This document shows positions 1 to 7,145 of a stretch of DNA of 17,870 nucleotides, one piece after another. Source of the stretch: JAKAWW01 sp049965095 (GTDB taxonomy: Archaea > Micrarchaeota > Micrarchaeia > Micrarchaeales > Micrarchaeaceae). The position numbers and the translations under genes are program-made. The stretch covers positions 1-17,870 of the forward strand of contig JBMFWR010000014.1 in the NCBI GenBank assembly GCA_049965095.1. Reading direction: 5' to 3'. The notes under the pieces were generated by a model. That model did no database searches. It was not told where the DNA came from and saw only the letters and a program-made list of their open reading frames with translations. The first letter of the stretch is position 1, and every line of letters begins with the position of its first letter.

Positions 1-2
1 AC

Positions 3-377
3 AGAGATGTTGTGCACATAGGGCCGAATTCAAAATTGATGCAGTATGTTAGCATGCCTCCATGGGGATCTGAAAGTGCAATGTTCTTCGAAGTTGCGGA
101 TACAAAACAGAAGCGCTTTGAAGAGTATTTTGACACGCTAATGGGAAAAAAGTTCTTGCTTTATGGTTCAGAGGAAGCAATAAAGGCTGGCCTGTTCGGC
201 AAGCGCAAAACAGATGAATGGCTGCGCTACAGGTTCGGCACGCACATTGCAATCTCAAAGGGCAATTATATTATGACATACGCCAAGCCAGGCGTACAAC
301 ACAGGAAATTCGGCGCAAGAGGGCACCATGGAGGAATGACAAAAGAAGAGATGGAAGTGCCCTTAATTATAGTATAG
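3..377 (+). CDS. Alkaline-phosphatase-superfamily protein, C-terminal part (5' truncated by window edge)
   Basis: The frame is open from the window edge, so the true start lies outside; the GTG at 12 is unlikely to be the start. About 124 residues are visible. The end of the protein has a His-His-Gly-Gly pair followed by TKEEMEVPLIIV, the usual closing block of archaeal alkaline phosphatase / type I phosphodiesterase / PglZ-like hydrolases, where the histidine belongs to the two-metal site and the E-M-x-V-P strand ends the core. Upstream, a segment with LLYGSEEAIKAGLFG also fits this superfamily. The catalytic nucleophile and the other metal ligands are outside the window, so the substrate cannot be told (phosphodiester, pyrophosphate or phosphonoacetate-type). 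It ends at a TAG stop at 375-377, with no close downstream gene on the same strand. Confidence 0.7.
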   Translation, partial: RDVVHIGPNSKLMQYVSMPPWGSESAMFFEVADTKQKRFEEYFDTLMGKKFLLYGSEEAIKAGLFGKRKTDEWLRYRFGTHIAISKGNYIMTYAKPGVQHRKFGARGHHGGMTKEEMEVPLIIV

Positions 378-606
378 TATTCTTTAGCCTCGCTTTATTT
401 GCTAGGTATTTGGCTGATGGCGGAACCAATGCAATACCTGCGGGAATATTATAAGTGCGAAAGGTCAGAAAGCGGCTTTTCTCCATACAAAACTCATCTA
501 TTGCAATCGTTCGAATGTACCTGCCGTACTGATGTCCGCACTATGCGTGCATGTTGAGCATTCCTCCAGCATGCAGAGCTTATGCTTATGCTTTAGCTGA
601 AGCTCG
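378..606. other. Intergenic region without a recognisable gene
   Basis: No convincing reading frame, tRNA or known RNA is seen here. A TATA-like stretch lies near 441-452. A 6-bp inverted repeat GAGCTT/AAGCTC (576-581 and 600-605) flanks an 18-nt spacer containing repeated ATGCTT units. On the plus strand it is followed by an A-rich rather than T-rich tract, so it is not a plus-strand terminator. Confidence 0.4.
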
Positions 607-630
607 AAAAGAAAAATTCAAAAAGAAAAA
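607..630 (-). terminator. T-rich archaeal terminator of the cold-shock gene
   Basis: On the minus strand this reads as two runs ATTTTTC and TTTTT separated by a short spacer and ending in TTTTC, about 40 nt after the TAA stop of the cold-shock gene. Archaeal polymerase stops at such U-rich tracts without needing a hairpin. Nothing else on the minus strand would use it. Confidence 0.6.
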
Positions 631-666
631 TCGCATAATAGGTAGCATTACATTTATTGGCTTAAT

Positions 667-858
667 TTAGAGCTTTCTCACATTCTTTGCCCTTGGCCCG
701 CGGTCTCCGGCTTCGACTTCGTATTCTACGCTATCACCTGCAGCCAATGTGGCTCCGTCAAGGATTGCGGTGCTGTGCACATACACATCTTTGCCGTCAT
801 CCCCTGTAATGAATCCGAAACCCCTTGCGGAGTTGAACATTTTCACTTTTCCTTTCAT
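667..858 (-). CDS. Cold-shock domain protein (CspA-like)
   Basis: A protein of 63 residues from the ATG at 858 (68 if the in-frame ATG at 873 is used). It is a single cold-shock OB-fold: KGKVKMFNSARGFGFIT carries the RNP1-type aromatic patch, and DVYVHST is RNP2 with Tyr in place of the common Phe. Such proteins bind single-stranded RNA or DNA and melt RNA secondary structure. The C-terminal GDRGPRAKNV matches the usual last strand of the family. I prefer the inner start because the TATA box at 889-896 places the transcript start near 867, downstream of the outer ATG, and because CSPs normally begin M-K-G-x-V-K; the outer start remains possible. Single gene with its own promoter and terminator. 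Cold-shock proteins are common in bacteria and patchy in archaea, so it may derive from transfer. Confidence 0.9.
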   Translation of the reverse strand: MKGKVKMFNSARGFGFITGDDGKDVYVHSTAILDGATLAAGDSVEYEVEAGDRGPRAKNVRKL

Positions 859-886
859 TTTATCACTAAGCATATAGTTGTTAATT

Positions 887-898
887 GATATTTATATG
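887..898 (-). promoter_or_regulatory. TATA box of the cold-shock gene
   Basis: The minus strand reads CATATAAATATC. The centre of TATAAATA (about 892) is about 20 nt from the outer ATG and 35 nt from the inner one, so transcription should begin around 867-870, with either a very short leader or a leaderless start. Confidence 0.5.
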
Positions 899-1052
899 TA
901 TGCATTGTATGCCCTGCTGGTTGTTTTGAGGAATTTAAATCTTTGCCAAAACCTTTTGCACTTCTGCATTGAGGCATTCTGTGAAAGTATTAAATACATT
1001 TAATGCAAATCCTCCATGTTGCGCCTTAATTATATTGAACAGTGGTGTTTTG

Positions 1053-3761
1053 GTGGATTTTAGAAAACTTACAAACCTTGATGACAAGCGCGTATTCGCA
1101 ACGATAGTGCTAATCATACTGCTCATAGGCGTCGTGGAGAGGGCGCCACTGCTTAGGTATCAAGGGCTTTACGAGCCTGATGGATTTTATTACTACAGCA
1201 TAATAACGCAGACAATAGCAAACCATTACATAAGGCCACATTATTCTATCTATTCAGGATTTCCATCGCACAACATTGTTGCAGAATCCCCGGGGCTTGA
1301 ATACATAACAGTAATACCATACATAGTACTGCATTATTTTGGCATAAGTGCACTTGCAATAATGAGGGTAATGCCGATATTATTCGCGCTTCTTGAGATG
1401 GTGACAGCCTATTATCTTACCAGATATATAGTAAAAAGCAAACTTGCAGGACTTCTTGCAATGTTTTTCATCGCAGTGTCAAGCGGCAACATCGCAAGGA
1501 CCTCTGCACTTGTATACAGGGGTGACAGCTTCATAACACTTTTCATAATGGTTGCACTGCTTCTCATGCTCATGGCGCTGGAAAGCGCAGACGAGCTTGA
1601 AGCAAAAAGGAGCAATATTAGGCGCATTATGATAAGGGAAGGAATAGGCGCTGACCTTGTAAAAAAGCATATCATAGAAGAGAATGAGCTTGCTGAAAGG
1701 CACAAAGCTGAGCTCTCAATAATAAGGAACCACGACAAAAATGATATAGAAAGATTCGCTGAGATGCACAGAAATGAGGAGCTCAAGCTCATTGAAAGCC
1801 ATATTAGTGAAGAGTCGCTTTACTACAGGAATGCAACAGGCAAGAGTGTAGAGGAAAAGCGCGAAGATGCAAGCGCCAGCTGGTGGCTCAAGCCCATTGC
1901 CTATATGGTCGCAAGCGCGTTCGTGCTTAGCTTAGGCGTAGTGATATGGACAGGATCGCCTTATATTGTAGTTGTGTACATGTTTGCGATACTGTTCATG
2001 CTTGTATATTCTTTCATAATAGGTGACGAGCACCTTCTTTTCATGGACATGCTGCTTAGCTTTGCCTTGCTTCTTGCGTACATGCTTGAGCAGCTCTGGA
2101 TGCTTGTGCATTTCGCGCCATTGGGCATTACGCTCACTGGCAGCAAGTTTTTTGTATTCTATGTGCCGCTGCTTCTTGGCAACATCGCTGCATGGTATAT
2201 GGTAAGGAACAACATGAAAATTGCAAGAGATCAGATAAGCAGGCTGTCAATAGTAGGCATAGTTACGGTGCTTATTATTGCTGCTGCATTTACATTCCTC
2301 CTGCCTTTTGTAAATGCAATGGTGAGCACGCTTGGCGTGCACTTGATACCATTGCCGGCAAGCCTTACCAACAGCATCACATACGCGGTTGGGCAGACCA
2401 CACAAGAACTACAGAAGCCCACATGGAGCTTCCTCTTTGGCAGCTTTAACGTGCAGCTCATACTAGCACCACTAGGCATCATATTATTCCTGCTTATAGG
2501 GAACAAGGTGGGCAGCACAAGAAGGCACGGAAAAAGCTTTGGGATAAACTTCAACGAAGGCTTTATTGCAATGCTCGCCTATTTCGTGGTCACCGCGTTC
2601 ATACAATACACTGCAATAAGGTACAATTCGCTGTTTTCGGTGCCGGTGGCAATATTTGCGGCATACGGCACATATGCAACATGGGCATTGCTAAAAGGAA
2701 GGGTAATTACGCAGAAAGTGGCAATAGCTTTCATCGCAATTGCGTTTGACCTTGCAATGGGCTACGAGCTTATAGGCCACATATACCCATTGTTTGCGAC
2801 AGGCATTGCAATGCTTATATTAAGCGCATTGATGGTAAACGCCTTGCTCATATACGTGTTTGCCTATGGCCTATATGCGGCAACAAAAAGCAGGCTCAAC
2901 CTGCAGAACATGTTCATCGGCCTTATGGTGGCGTTGCTTGTCATAAATTTCTACCAAACTTATATAGAATCGTTTACGGTTACGCAGGCAGACGGCATAA
3001 ACCCGCAGTTCCTCCAAGCTATGGTGTGGATGCGCAACAACACACCCACAAACTCCACTGTTCTTACTATGTGGCCAGATGGCAGCGTTGTTGAGGCTTG
3101 GGCGCACAGGCAGAGCTACACCGACAGCGTGGGTGGAGAGAACGCAAGCAGAATATATCCTTTCGCCCATTTCCTCTTCGAGAATAATGAATCAAGTCTT
3201 GCATACATAGAGAAGGTTCATCCCGATTATATTGTTGCAAGAACCTTCTGGTTCGACGAGCTTGGAGGCGTTGCAGTAGAAGGGCTTGTGCAGAACGCAA
3301 GCAACTACGGCTACGACATACTTGACAAACTCAATATAACGCACGACAAAAATGCAAGCTTCTATATTTTCACTTCTCCCACATACAAAGCGGAAATGAT
3401 CATAGAGAACCAGAGCGGCAAGCCCGCCTTGTATGCTTATATAGGCAATGCAAGCTCCAACATAATGGTGCCAATAAAGCGCGTGCTATTTTACAATTCA
3501 GCTAATTACACTTATTCAATAGTAAACACAAGCAGCAGCCAGTTCGTAAATGAAACGCTCATGGTTTCGTATGACCAAAGGGGCATAACTGGTGGCGTGA
3601 TACTTGGACTCAAGCTTCTTTCGAGCAACATCTTCAAGCTGGTTTATCTTTGCAACTATTACGTATGTCCAATGGGCAACAGCTCGATAAGCATGAGAGA
3701 TATTTACATGAACAATGACACCAGGATAATAAAGGTGTACTACAATACATCGGCGCAATAA
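1053..3761 (+). CDS. STT3/AglB-type oligosaccharyltransferase with large charged insertion
   Basis: A polytopic membrane protein of about 902 residues, likely the catalytic subunit that moves a lipid-linked glycan onto Asn of secreted proteins. Visible marks: the first acidic motif YEPDGFYYY just after TM1 (the DxD-like metal motif of STT3), RTSALVYRGDSF (equivalent of the R-T-x-x-G-x-x-D loop), and MWPDGSVVEAWAHR in the C-terminal part, which aligns with WWDYG with the Asp kept (about residue 676) but the first Trp and the Tyr replaced. Between early TM segments (nt about 1579-1884) lies an insertion of about 100 residues rich in Glu, Lys and Arg with heptad-like spacing, unusual in STT3. 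The soluble C-terminal domain has many N-x-S/T sequons. Start choice: the frame is open upstream to a TTG at 969, but GTG 1053 has a GTGGTG sequence just upstream and gives the usual short cytosolic N-terminus before TM1. Monocistronic. Confidence 0.85.
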   Translation: MDFRKLTNLDDKRVFATIVLIILLIGVVERAPLLRYQGLYEPDGFYYYSIITQTIANHYIRPHYSIYSGFPSHNIVAESPGLEYITVIPYIVLHYFGISALAIMRVMPILFALLEMVTAYYLTRYIVKSKLAGLLAMFFIAVSSGNIARTSALVYRGDSFITLFIMVALLLMLMALESADELEAKRSNIRRIMIREGIGADLVKKHIIEENELAERHKAELSIIRNHDKNDIERFAEMHRNEELKLIESHISEESLYYRNATGKSVEEKREDASASWWLKPIAYMVASAFVLSLGVVIWTGSPYIVVVYMFAILFMLVYSFIIGDEHLLFMDMLLSFALLLAYMLEQLWMLVHFAPLGITLTGSKFFVFYVPLLLGNIAAWYMVRNNMKIARDQISRLSIVGIVTVLIIAAAFTFLLPFVNAMVSTLGVHLIPLPASLTNSITYAVGQTTQELQKPTWSFLFGSFNVQLILAPLGIILFLLIGNKVGSTRRHGKSFGINFNEGFIAMLAYFVVTAFIQYTAIRYNSLFSVPVAIFAAYGTYATWALLKGRVITQKVAIAFIAIAFDLAMGYELIGHIYPLFATGIAMLILSALMVNALLIYVFAYGLYAATKSRLNLQNMFIGLMVALLVINFYQTYIESFTVTQADGINPQFLQAMVWMRNNTPTNSTVLTMWPDGSVVEAWAHRQSYTDSVGGENASRIYPFAHFLFENNESSLAYIEKVHPDYIVARTFWFDELGGVAVEGLVQNASNYGYDILDKLNITHDKNASFYIFTSPTYKAEMIIENQSGKPALYAYIGNASSNIMVPIKRVLFYNSANYTYSIVNTSSSQFVNETLMVSYDQRGITGGVILGLKLLSSNIFKLVYLCNYYVCPMGNSSISMRDIYMNNDTRIIKVYYNTSAQ

Positions 3762-3803
3762 ACAATATATGTGTTCAATGCCTTGTAGGAATGCATGGGC
3801 AAT

Positions 3804-3813
3804 GAATATAAAT
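3804..3813 (+). promoter_or_regulatory. TATA box of the ABC transporter operon
   Basis: AATATAAATG is centred about 26 nt upstream of the permease ATG at 3835, so the transcript is expected to begin at or next to the start codon (leaderless). No ribosome binding site is seen before this ATG. Confidence 0.6.
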
Positions 3814-3834
3814 GGCTGTTGCCAAAATTAGAAT

Positions 3835-5385
3835 ATGCTTGGCTACGTGTGGCAGCTCCTAGTTGATACATCGTTTTCCTGGATTCGCATGTTTGCAGCT
3901 CTAGGGTTTTCGGTGCTTATCGGGCTTGCAATAGGTATATACGCAGCAATAAACCAGAAAGCCGAAAAAATTGTAATGCCCATTGTAGACATATTGCAGA
4001 CATTGCCGATACTCGCTTTCTTCCCTTTTGTAATCTATGTGATAGTAACCGCGCTGCCAGGCTACATAGGTATAAACGCTGCTGTTATATTCCTCATAAT
4101 AACGAGCATGCTGTGGAACATAATATTCGGCGTTTACGAAGCGGTCAAGACCTTGCCAAAGGAGTATGAGGAGCTTGCTGATCTGTATGGAATGGGGATT
4201 GGAAGCAAGCTTACCAAGATATATATACCAGCAAGCATGCCAAAGGTGATGGAACAATCAACCCTTTCTTGGGCGATAGGGCTTTTTTACCTAGTTACGA
4301 GCGAGATATTCTCCACTTCAAACGCGAGCTATGCAGTAAAGCACGGTATTGGAGTAGCGCTTACAAATCTGGCAGTAAGCGGAAACTTCGGCCAGTATGC
4401 TGTTGGCATATCGATATTCATAGCGTTTGTAGTTGCCACAAGGCTTCTTTTCTTTGCTCCACTTGAAAGATACTTCAACAGATACAACAGCCAGTACCAT
4501 TACAACCATGCGCTTGCGGCACATTTGAAAAGTGCAATTAATAGGGCCAACGTGGCGCACGCAATAGCAATGCACATGCCGCACAGAAAGAGGATTGCTC
4601 ATGCACCGCGCTCTTATTACAGTGCAAATGAAGCAAATGCACACAATTCTAATGCGGCCAAGATTGCTTATGCAATTATCATTGCAATGCTAGTCTATGC
4701 AATATTTTCTAATGGGGCACTTGCCAATGACGAAATCATAGTGCTTGAAGCGCTTGCGGCAAGCTTTGCAAGAGTATGGCTTGCCTTCGCCGCGATTGTA
4801 GCGGTTTCAATACCGATCAGCGTCTACCTTATATTTATCTCAAGACGTTCTGGCTGGTATGTGCTGTTGTTCCAAGTCATAGCTTCTATACCTGCGACAA
4901 TACTACTTCCGTTGATTGTACTGTCGCTTAGGAATGCGCCGATGCACAGCGAGATTGCAGCGTTTACAATTTTCTTCCTTAGTGGCCTGTGGTATGTCGT
5001 GTTTAGCATACTCTCGCAAAAATCCTACATAAGCAGCAGCATTTTCGAAGTGAAAAAGGTGTTCGGGGTAAATGGTATACGGGCTTGGAATAAGATATAC
5101 ATATACGCGATACTGCCTGGCCTGATAACTGGCGCGGTGACAGGGATTGCAGCCGAATGGAACGCAAGCATTGTTGCAGAATATTTTACCACTTCAGCAA
5201 TAGGCAGCGGCGCTGTAATAACTTCAGTATCGACAGGGATAGGCAAACTTCTTGACATTTCGCTTGATAGCGGCAACATGACGCTCATGATTCTTGGGCT
5301 GCTCAACCTCACAGCTATGATAATAATAGTAAACAGGCTTCTTTGGAAGAGGCTCTATGGAAAAGTGGAAAGAGTTTATAAATAA
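3835..5385 (+). CDS. NitT/TauT-type ABC transporter permease, two fused permease domains
   Basis: A 516-residue inner-membrane protein made of two BPD_transp_1 domains in tandem, so one chain can supply both membrane halves of an importer of the nitrate/sulfonate/taurine class. Domain 1 is residues 1 to about 215 with a clear EAA coupling loop (EAVKTLPKEYEELADLYG, residues 102-119, ending in the IYIPASMP block). Domain 2 runs from about 275 to the end with a second, weaker loop (FEVKKVFGVNGIRAWNKIYI, about 404-423). The linker at residues 222-270 contains eight histidines and is hydrophilic. The ATPase follows 29 nt downstream. No solute-binding protein gene is visible nearby. The substrate is unknown; the histidines make a metal or metal complex conceivable, but this is inference. 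Confidence 0.88.
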   Translation: MLGYVWQLLVDTSFSWIRMFAALGFSVLIGLAIGIYAAINQKAEKIVMPIVDILQTLPILAFFPFVIYVIVTALPGYIGINAAVIFLIITSMLWNIIFGVYEAVKTLPKEYEELADLYGMGIGSKLTKIYIPASMPKVMEQSTLSWAIGLFYLVTSEIFSTSNASYAVKHGIGVALTNLAVSGNFGQYAVGISIFIAFVVATRLLFFAPLERYFNRYNSQYHYNHALAAHLKSAINRANVAHAIAMHMPHRKRIAHAPRSYYSANEANAHNSNAAKIAYAIIIAMLVYAIFSNGALANDEIIVLEALAASFARVWLAFAAIVAVSIPISVYLIFISRRSGWYVLLFQVIASIPATILLPLIVLSLRNAPMHSEIAAFTIFFLSGLWYVVFSILSQKSYISSSIFEVKKVFGVNGIRAWNKIYIYAILPGLITGAVTGIAAEWNASIVAEYFTTSAIGSGAVITSVSTGIGKLLDISLDSGNMTLMILGLLNLTAMIIIVNRLLWKRLYGKVERVYK

Positions 5386-5414
5386 TAGCGAGACAAGAGT
5401 AATGAAAAGCTGGT

Positions 5415-6158
5415 ATGATGGATGTTGTCGAAGTCGATAATATAGCTTATTCAATAGGACAAGCAAAGATCATTGACAAGGTGAGCTTCTCCGCAAAGAA
5501 GGACAGCTTTGTATCGATAATAGGGCCATCAGGCTGTGGTAAGAGTACTCTGCTTAGGATTATGGCTGGGCTTATCAAGCCGCTAAGTGGAAAAGTCCTT
5601 TACAAAGGCGTCGAGGTAACTGGGCCGCAAAAAGAGCTCTCTTTTGTATTCCAGGATTTCGGATTGCTGCCATGGCTTACAAACATAGAGAATGTAAAGA
5701 TAGGCCTTTCCCTTGTTGACATTAGCGATGAAGAAAAGACTCAAAAAGCAAGGGAGCTGCTTGAAAAGATGGGGCTTGGAGGATTTGAGAATTCTTATCC
5801 TAACATGCTGAGCGGCGGGATGAAGCAGAGGGTTGGGATTGCAAGGGCAATAGCGTCAAGCCCAGCTGTGCTCCTTATGGACGAGCCTTTTAGCGCTCTT
5901 GATGAGCTGACAGCCGAGACGCTGCGCACTGATATACTGGACATGCTTAAGAGCACAGATGTACCTGTAAGCTCTGTTGTGATGGTAACGCACAACGTGG
6001 AAGAAGCAGTCGAGCTTTCTGATAGGATTGTCGTGCTTTCCGCAAGGCCTTCTTCGGTTAAAGAGATAATTGATGTGGAGCTCAAAAGGCCTAGAAGCAA
6101 GCATGACTCTCAGTTCATAGATACAGTTGACAGCATTTACAAAGTGCTTACAGAATAA
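5415..6158 (+). CDS. NitT/TauT-type ABC transporter ATP-binding protein
   Basis: A 247-residue ABC ATPase that drives the fused permease encoded just upstream. All motifs are intact: Walker A GPSGCGKST (37-45), Q-loop Gln80 in VFQDFGLLPW, signature LSGGM (132-136), Walker B LLMDEP with catalytic Glu157, D-loop SALD, and the switch His193 in VTHNVEEAVELSD. The FQDFGLLPW block and VLSARPS after the H-loop are typical of the SsuB/TauB/NrtD class. It stops soon after the core fold; many relatives with the same double permease carry a further C-terminal AAA-associated domain, which here is missing from this chain and appears as a separate gene at 6198-6683. ATG 5418 is an alternative start one codon later. 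Same operon as the permease. Confidence 0.93.
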   Translation: MMDVVEVDNIAYSIGQAKIIDKVSFSAKKDSFVSIIGPSGCGKSTLLRIMAGLIKPLSGKVLYKGVEVTGPQKELSFVFQDFGLLPWLTNIENVKIGLSLVDISDEEKTQKARELLEKMGLGGFENSYPNMLSGGMKQRVGIARAIASSPAVLLMDEPFSALDELTAETLRTDILDMLKSTDVPVSSVVMVTHNVEEAVELSDRIVVLSARPSSVKEIIDVELKRPRSKHDSQFIDTVDSIYKVLTE

Positions 6159-6165
6159 TACTCAT

Positions 6166-6209
6166 GCGCTATCAAATTAGCGCCATTTATTATGGGCTCA
6201 TTTGGCGCT
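6166..6209. repeat. Three inverted arms between convergent genes (possible two-way terminator)
   Basis: GCGCTA (6166-6171) pairs with TAGCGC (6178-6183) around a 6-nt loop, while the same middle arm AGCGCCA (6179-6185) can instead pair with TGGCGCT (6203-6209), which lies in the last codons of the facing gene. The two hairpins exclude each other. The element sits between the ends of the ABC operon and the facing gene. Confidence 0.45.
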
Positions 6210-6683
6210 GCCATATAGGCTCCATCTTTCTTTCGTGTACGAAAGAAGCTTTGTCCTTACTCCCCATTTCATGAGCATGCTGCTCAGCATGGATTCATTA
6301 GTCATGTCTTCGTTATACAATACAATTCCTTTGCTCTTGAGGATTTCGGCAAGCTCATGAGTACTAGCACTCCCGCTAGCAAGTCTTTCGAGCACGGTCT
6401 TGAAAGGTTCTATACTTCTAAGGGCCTTGCCTATGATCTGCGATGAATTGTGCATAGTAAGGGATTTTCCAAATTGAGTAAGCACGATTGTGCCGTTTTG
6501 CACAATGCAGAGACCAAGCATCTCTGCTGCGTCGATTAGTGGCAGAAGCTTGTCTATCTCTTCTTCTGCCTCTTCCGCAAGCTTTGATAGCTCCATTGAG
6601 CCGCCATTGTCCTTGAGTATCTCCACTATGCCCCTAATCTCGCTTATCCCTACATTAGCAGGAAATTGCCCCATCTTCTCCAT
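6198..6683 (-). CDS. Stand-alone AAA-associated C-terminal domain protein (PF09821-like)
   Basis: A protein of 161 residues with no membrane segment. The first part (GISEIRGIVEILKDNGGSMELSK, then a run of Glu, then LLPLIDAAEMLGLCIVQNG and IVLTQFGKSL) matches, from memory, the domain that is normally fused to the C-terminus of NitT/TauT-type ABC ATPases (AAA_assoc_C). The second half has a winged-helix-like pattern with MLMKWGVRTKLLSYTKERW near the end, as in that domain. Here it is a separate gene converging on the ATPase gene, so it may act in trans as a regulatory or stabilising subunit of that transporter, or as a transcription regulator if the fold binds DNA. The ATG at 6683 lies about 23 nt from the TATA box at 6703-6710, consistent with a leaderless transcript. 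Confidence 0.72.
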   Translation of the reverse strand: MEKMGQFPANVGISEIRGIVEILKDNGGSMELSKLAEEAEEEIDKLLPLIDAAEMLGLCIVQNGTIVLTQFGKSLTMHNSSQIIGKALRSIEPFKTVLERLASGSASTHELAEILKSKGIVLYNEDMTNESMLSSMLMKWGVRTKLLSYTKERWSLYGSAK

Positions 6684-6702
6684 ATTTTATGACTGTAAAG
6701 GA

Positions 6703-6710
6703 TTATATAA
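6703..6710 (-). promoter_or_regulatory. TATA box of the AAA-associated domain gene
   Basis: TTATATAA on the minus strand, centred about 23 nt before the ATG at 6683. It is one half of a divergent promoter region. Confidence 0.5.
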
Positions 6711-6721
6711 TTTTTGATTGC

Positions 6722-6737
6722 GTGCATCGAAATGCAC
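6722..6737. repeat. Perfect 6-bp inverted repeat with CGAA loop in divergent promoter region
   Basis: GTGCAT-CGAA-ATGCAC lies between the TATA boxes of the two divergent genes. Its position would suit an operator shared by both promoters, or a small RNA hairpin; nothing in the sequence decides. Confidence 0.35.
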
Positions 6738-6774
6738 AATTTATATAAAGGTAAAAAAATAGGTATTGTGATTG

Positions 6775-6784
6775 TTTTTATACG
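6775..6784 (+). promoter_or_regulatory. TATA box of the small basic protein gene
   Basis: TTTTTATACG is centred about 25 nt before the ATG at 6804 and supports that start as leaderless. A second TATA-like stretch (TTATATAA, 6741-6748) lies further upstream. Confidence 0.45.
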
Positions 6785-6803
6785 TTGCAGCAGATTATTT
6801 ATC

Positions 6804-7145
6804 ATGCTTGCACACAAAAGAGGCACAACCAAAACAGCAAAGAAAATAAGCACAACATATGCGAGGGACAGGCTCATAAACTGCTTTGAAACCGCAAACA
6901 AAGAAATAAACAATGCGCTTAACCAGAAAGTCCCTGAAAAAGAGCTCAAGGCACGCGTGAGGCTTTTTGTAGGAGACGCGTTCAGGAAATGTGATGTGGA
7001 TTTCAACAACCCCAGCAAGGAAGGGCTGCTGAAAGCGATGGAGCTCTGCAAGAAGAACACGGAAAAGATGCTTGGAAAGAAAGGAGCTAAGATAGTTGAA
7101 AAGCACTACAATGAGATGCTTGAGCTCTTCAGCAGGATCGAATAG
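6804..7145 (+). CDS. Hypothetical small basic protein (113 aa)
   Basis: I do not recognise a family. The protein is soluble, Lys/Arg-rich and probably all-helical, with a basic start (LAHKRGTTKTAKKIS) and two Lys/Glu-rich helical stretches; it has two cysteines but no metal-binding spacing. The frame is open further upstream to an ATT at 6714, but the TATA box at 6775-6784 sits about 25 nt before ATG 6804, which I take as the start. The stop TAG (7143-7145) directly abuts the stop of carS on the other strand, with no base between them. A nucleic-acid-binding role is possible from its charge, but that is only a guess. Confidence 0.65.
   Translation: MLAHKRGTTKTAKKISTTYARDRLINCFETANKEINNALNQKVPEKELKARVRLFVGDAFRKCDVDFNNPSKEGLLKAMELCKKNTEKMLGKKGAKIVEKHYNEMLELFSRIE

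Noticed and set aside
500..520. GTTCGAAT resembling a tRNA T-loop
   Set aside because: The flanking bases do not form a T-stem and no acceptor or anticodon arm is found.
529..600. CTGATGT and CTGA resembling C and D boxes of an archaeal sRNA
   Set aside because: The spacing is too long for a standard single C/D unit and convincing internal C' and D' boxes are missing.
969..1052. TTG start giving STT3 28 more residues
   Set aside because: TTG is weak, the added stretch is not STT3-like, and GTG 1053 has a GTGGTG site upstream; not fully excluded.
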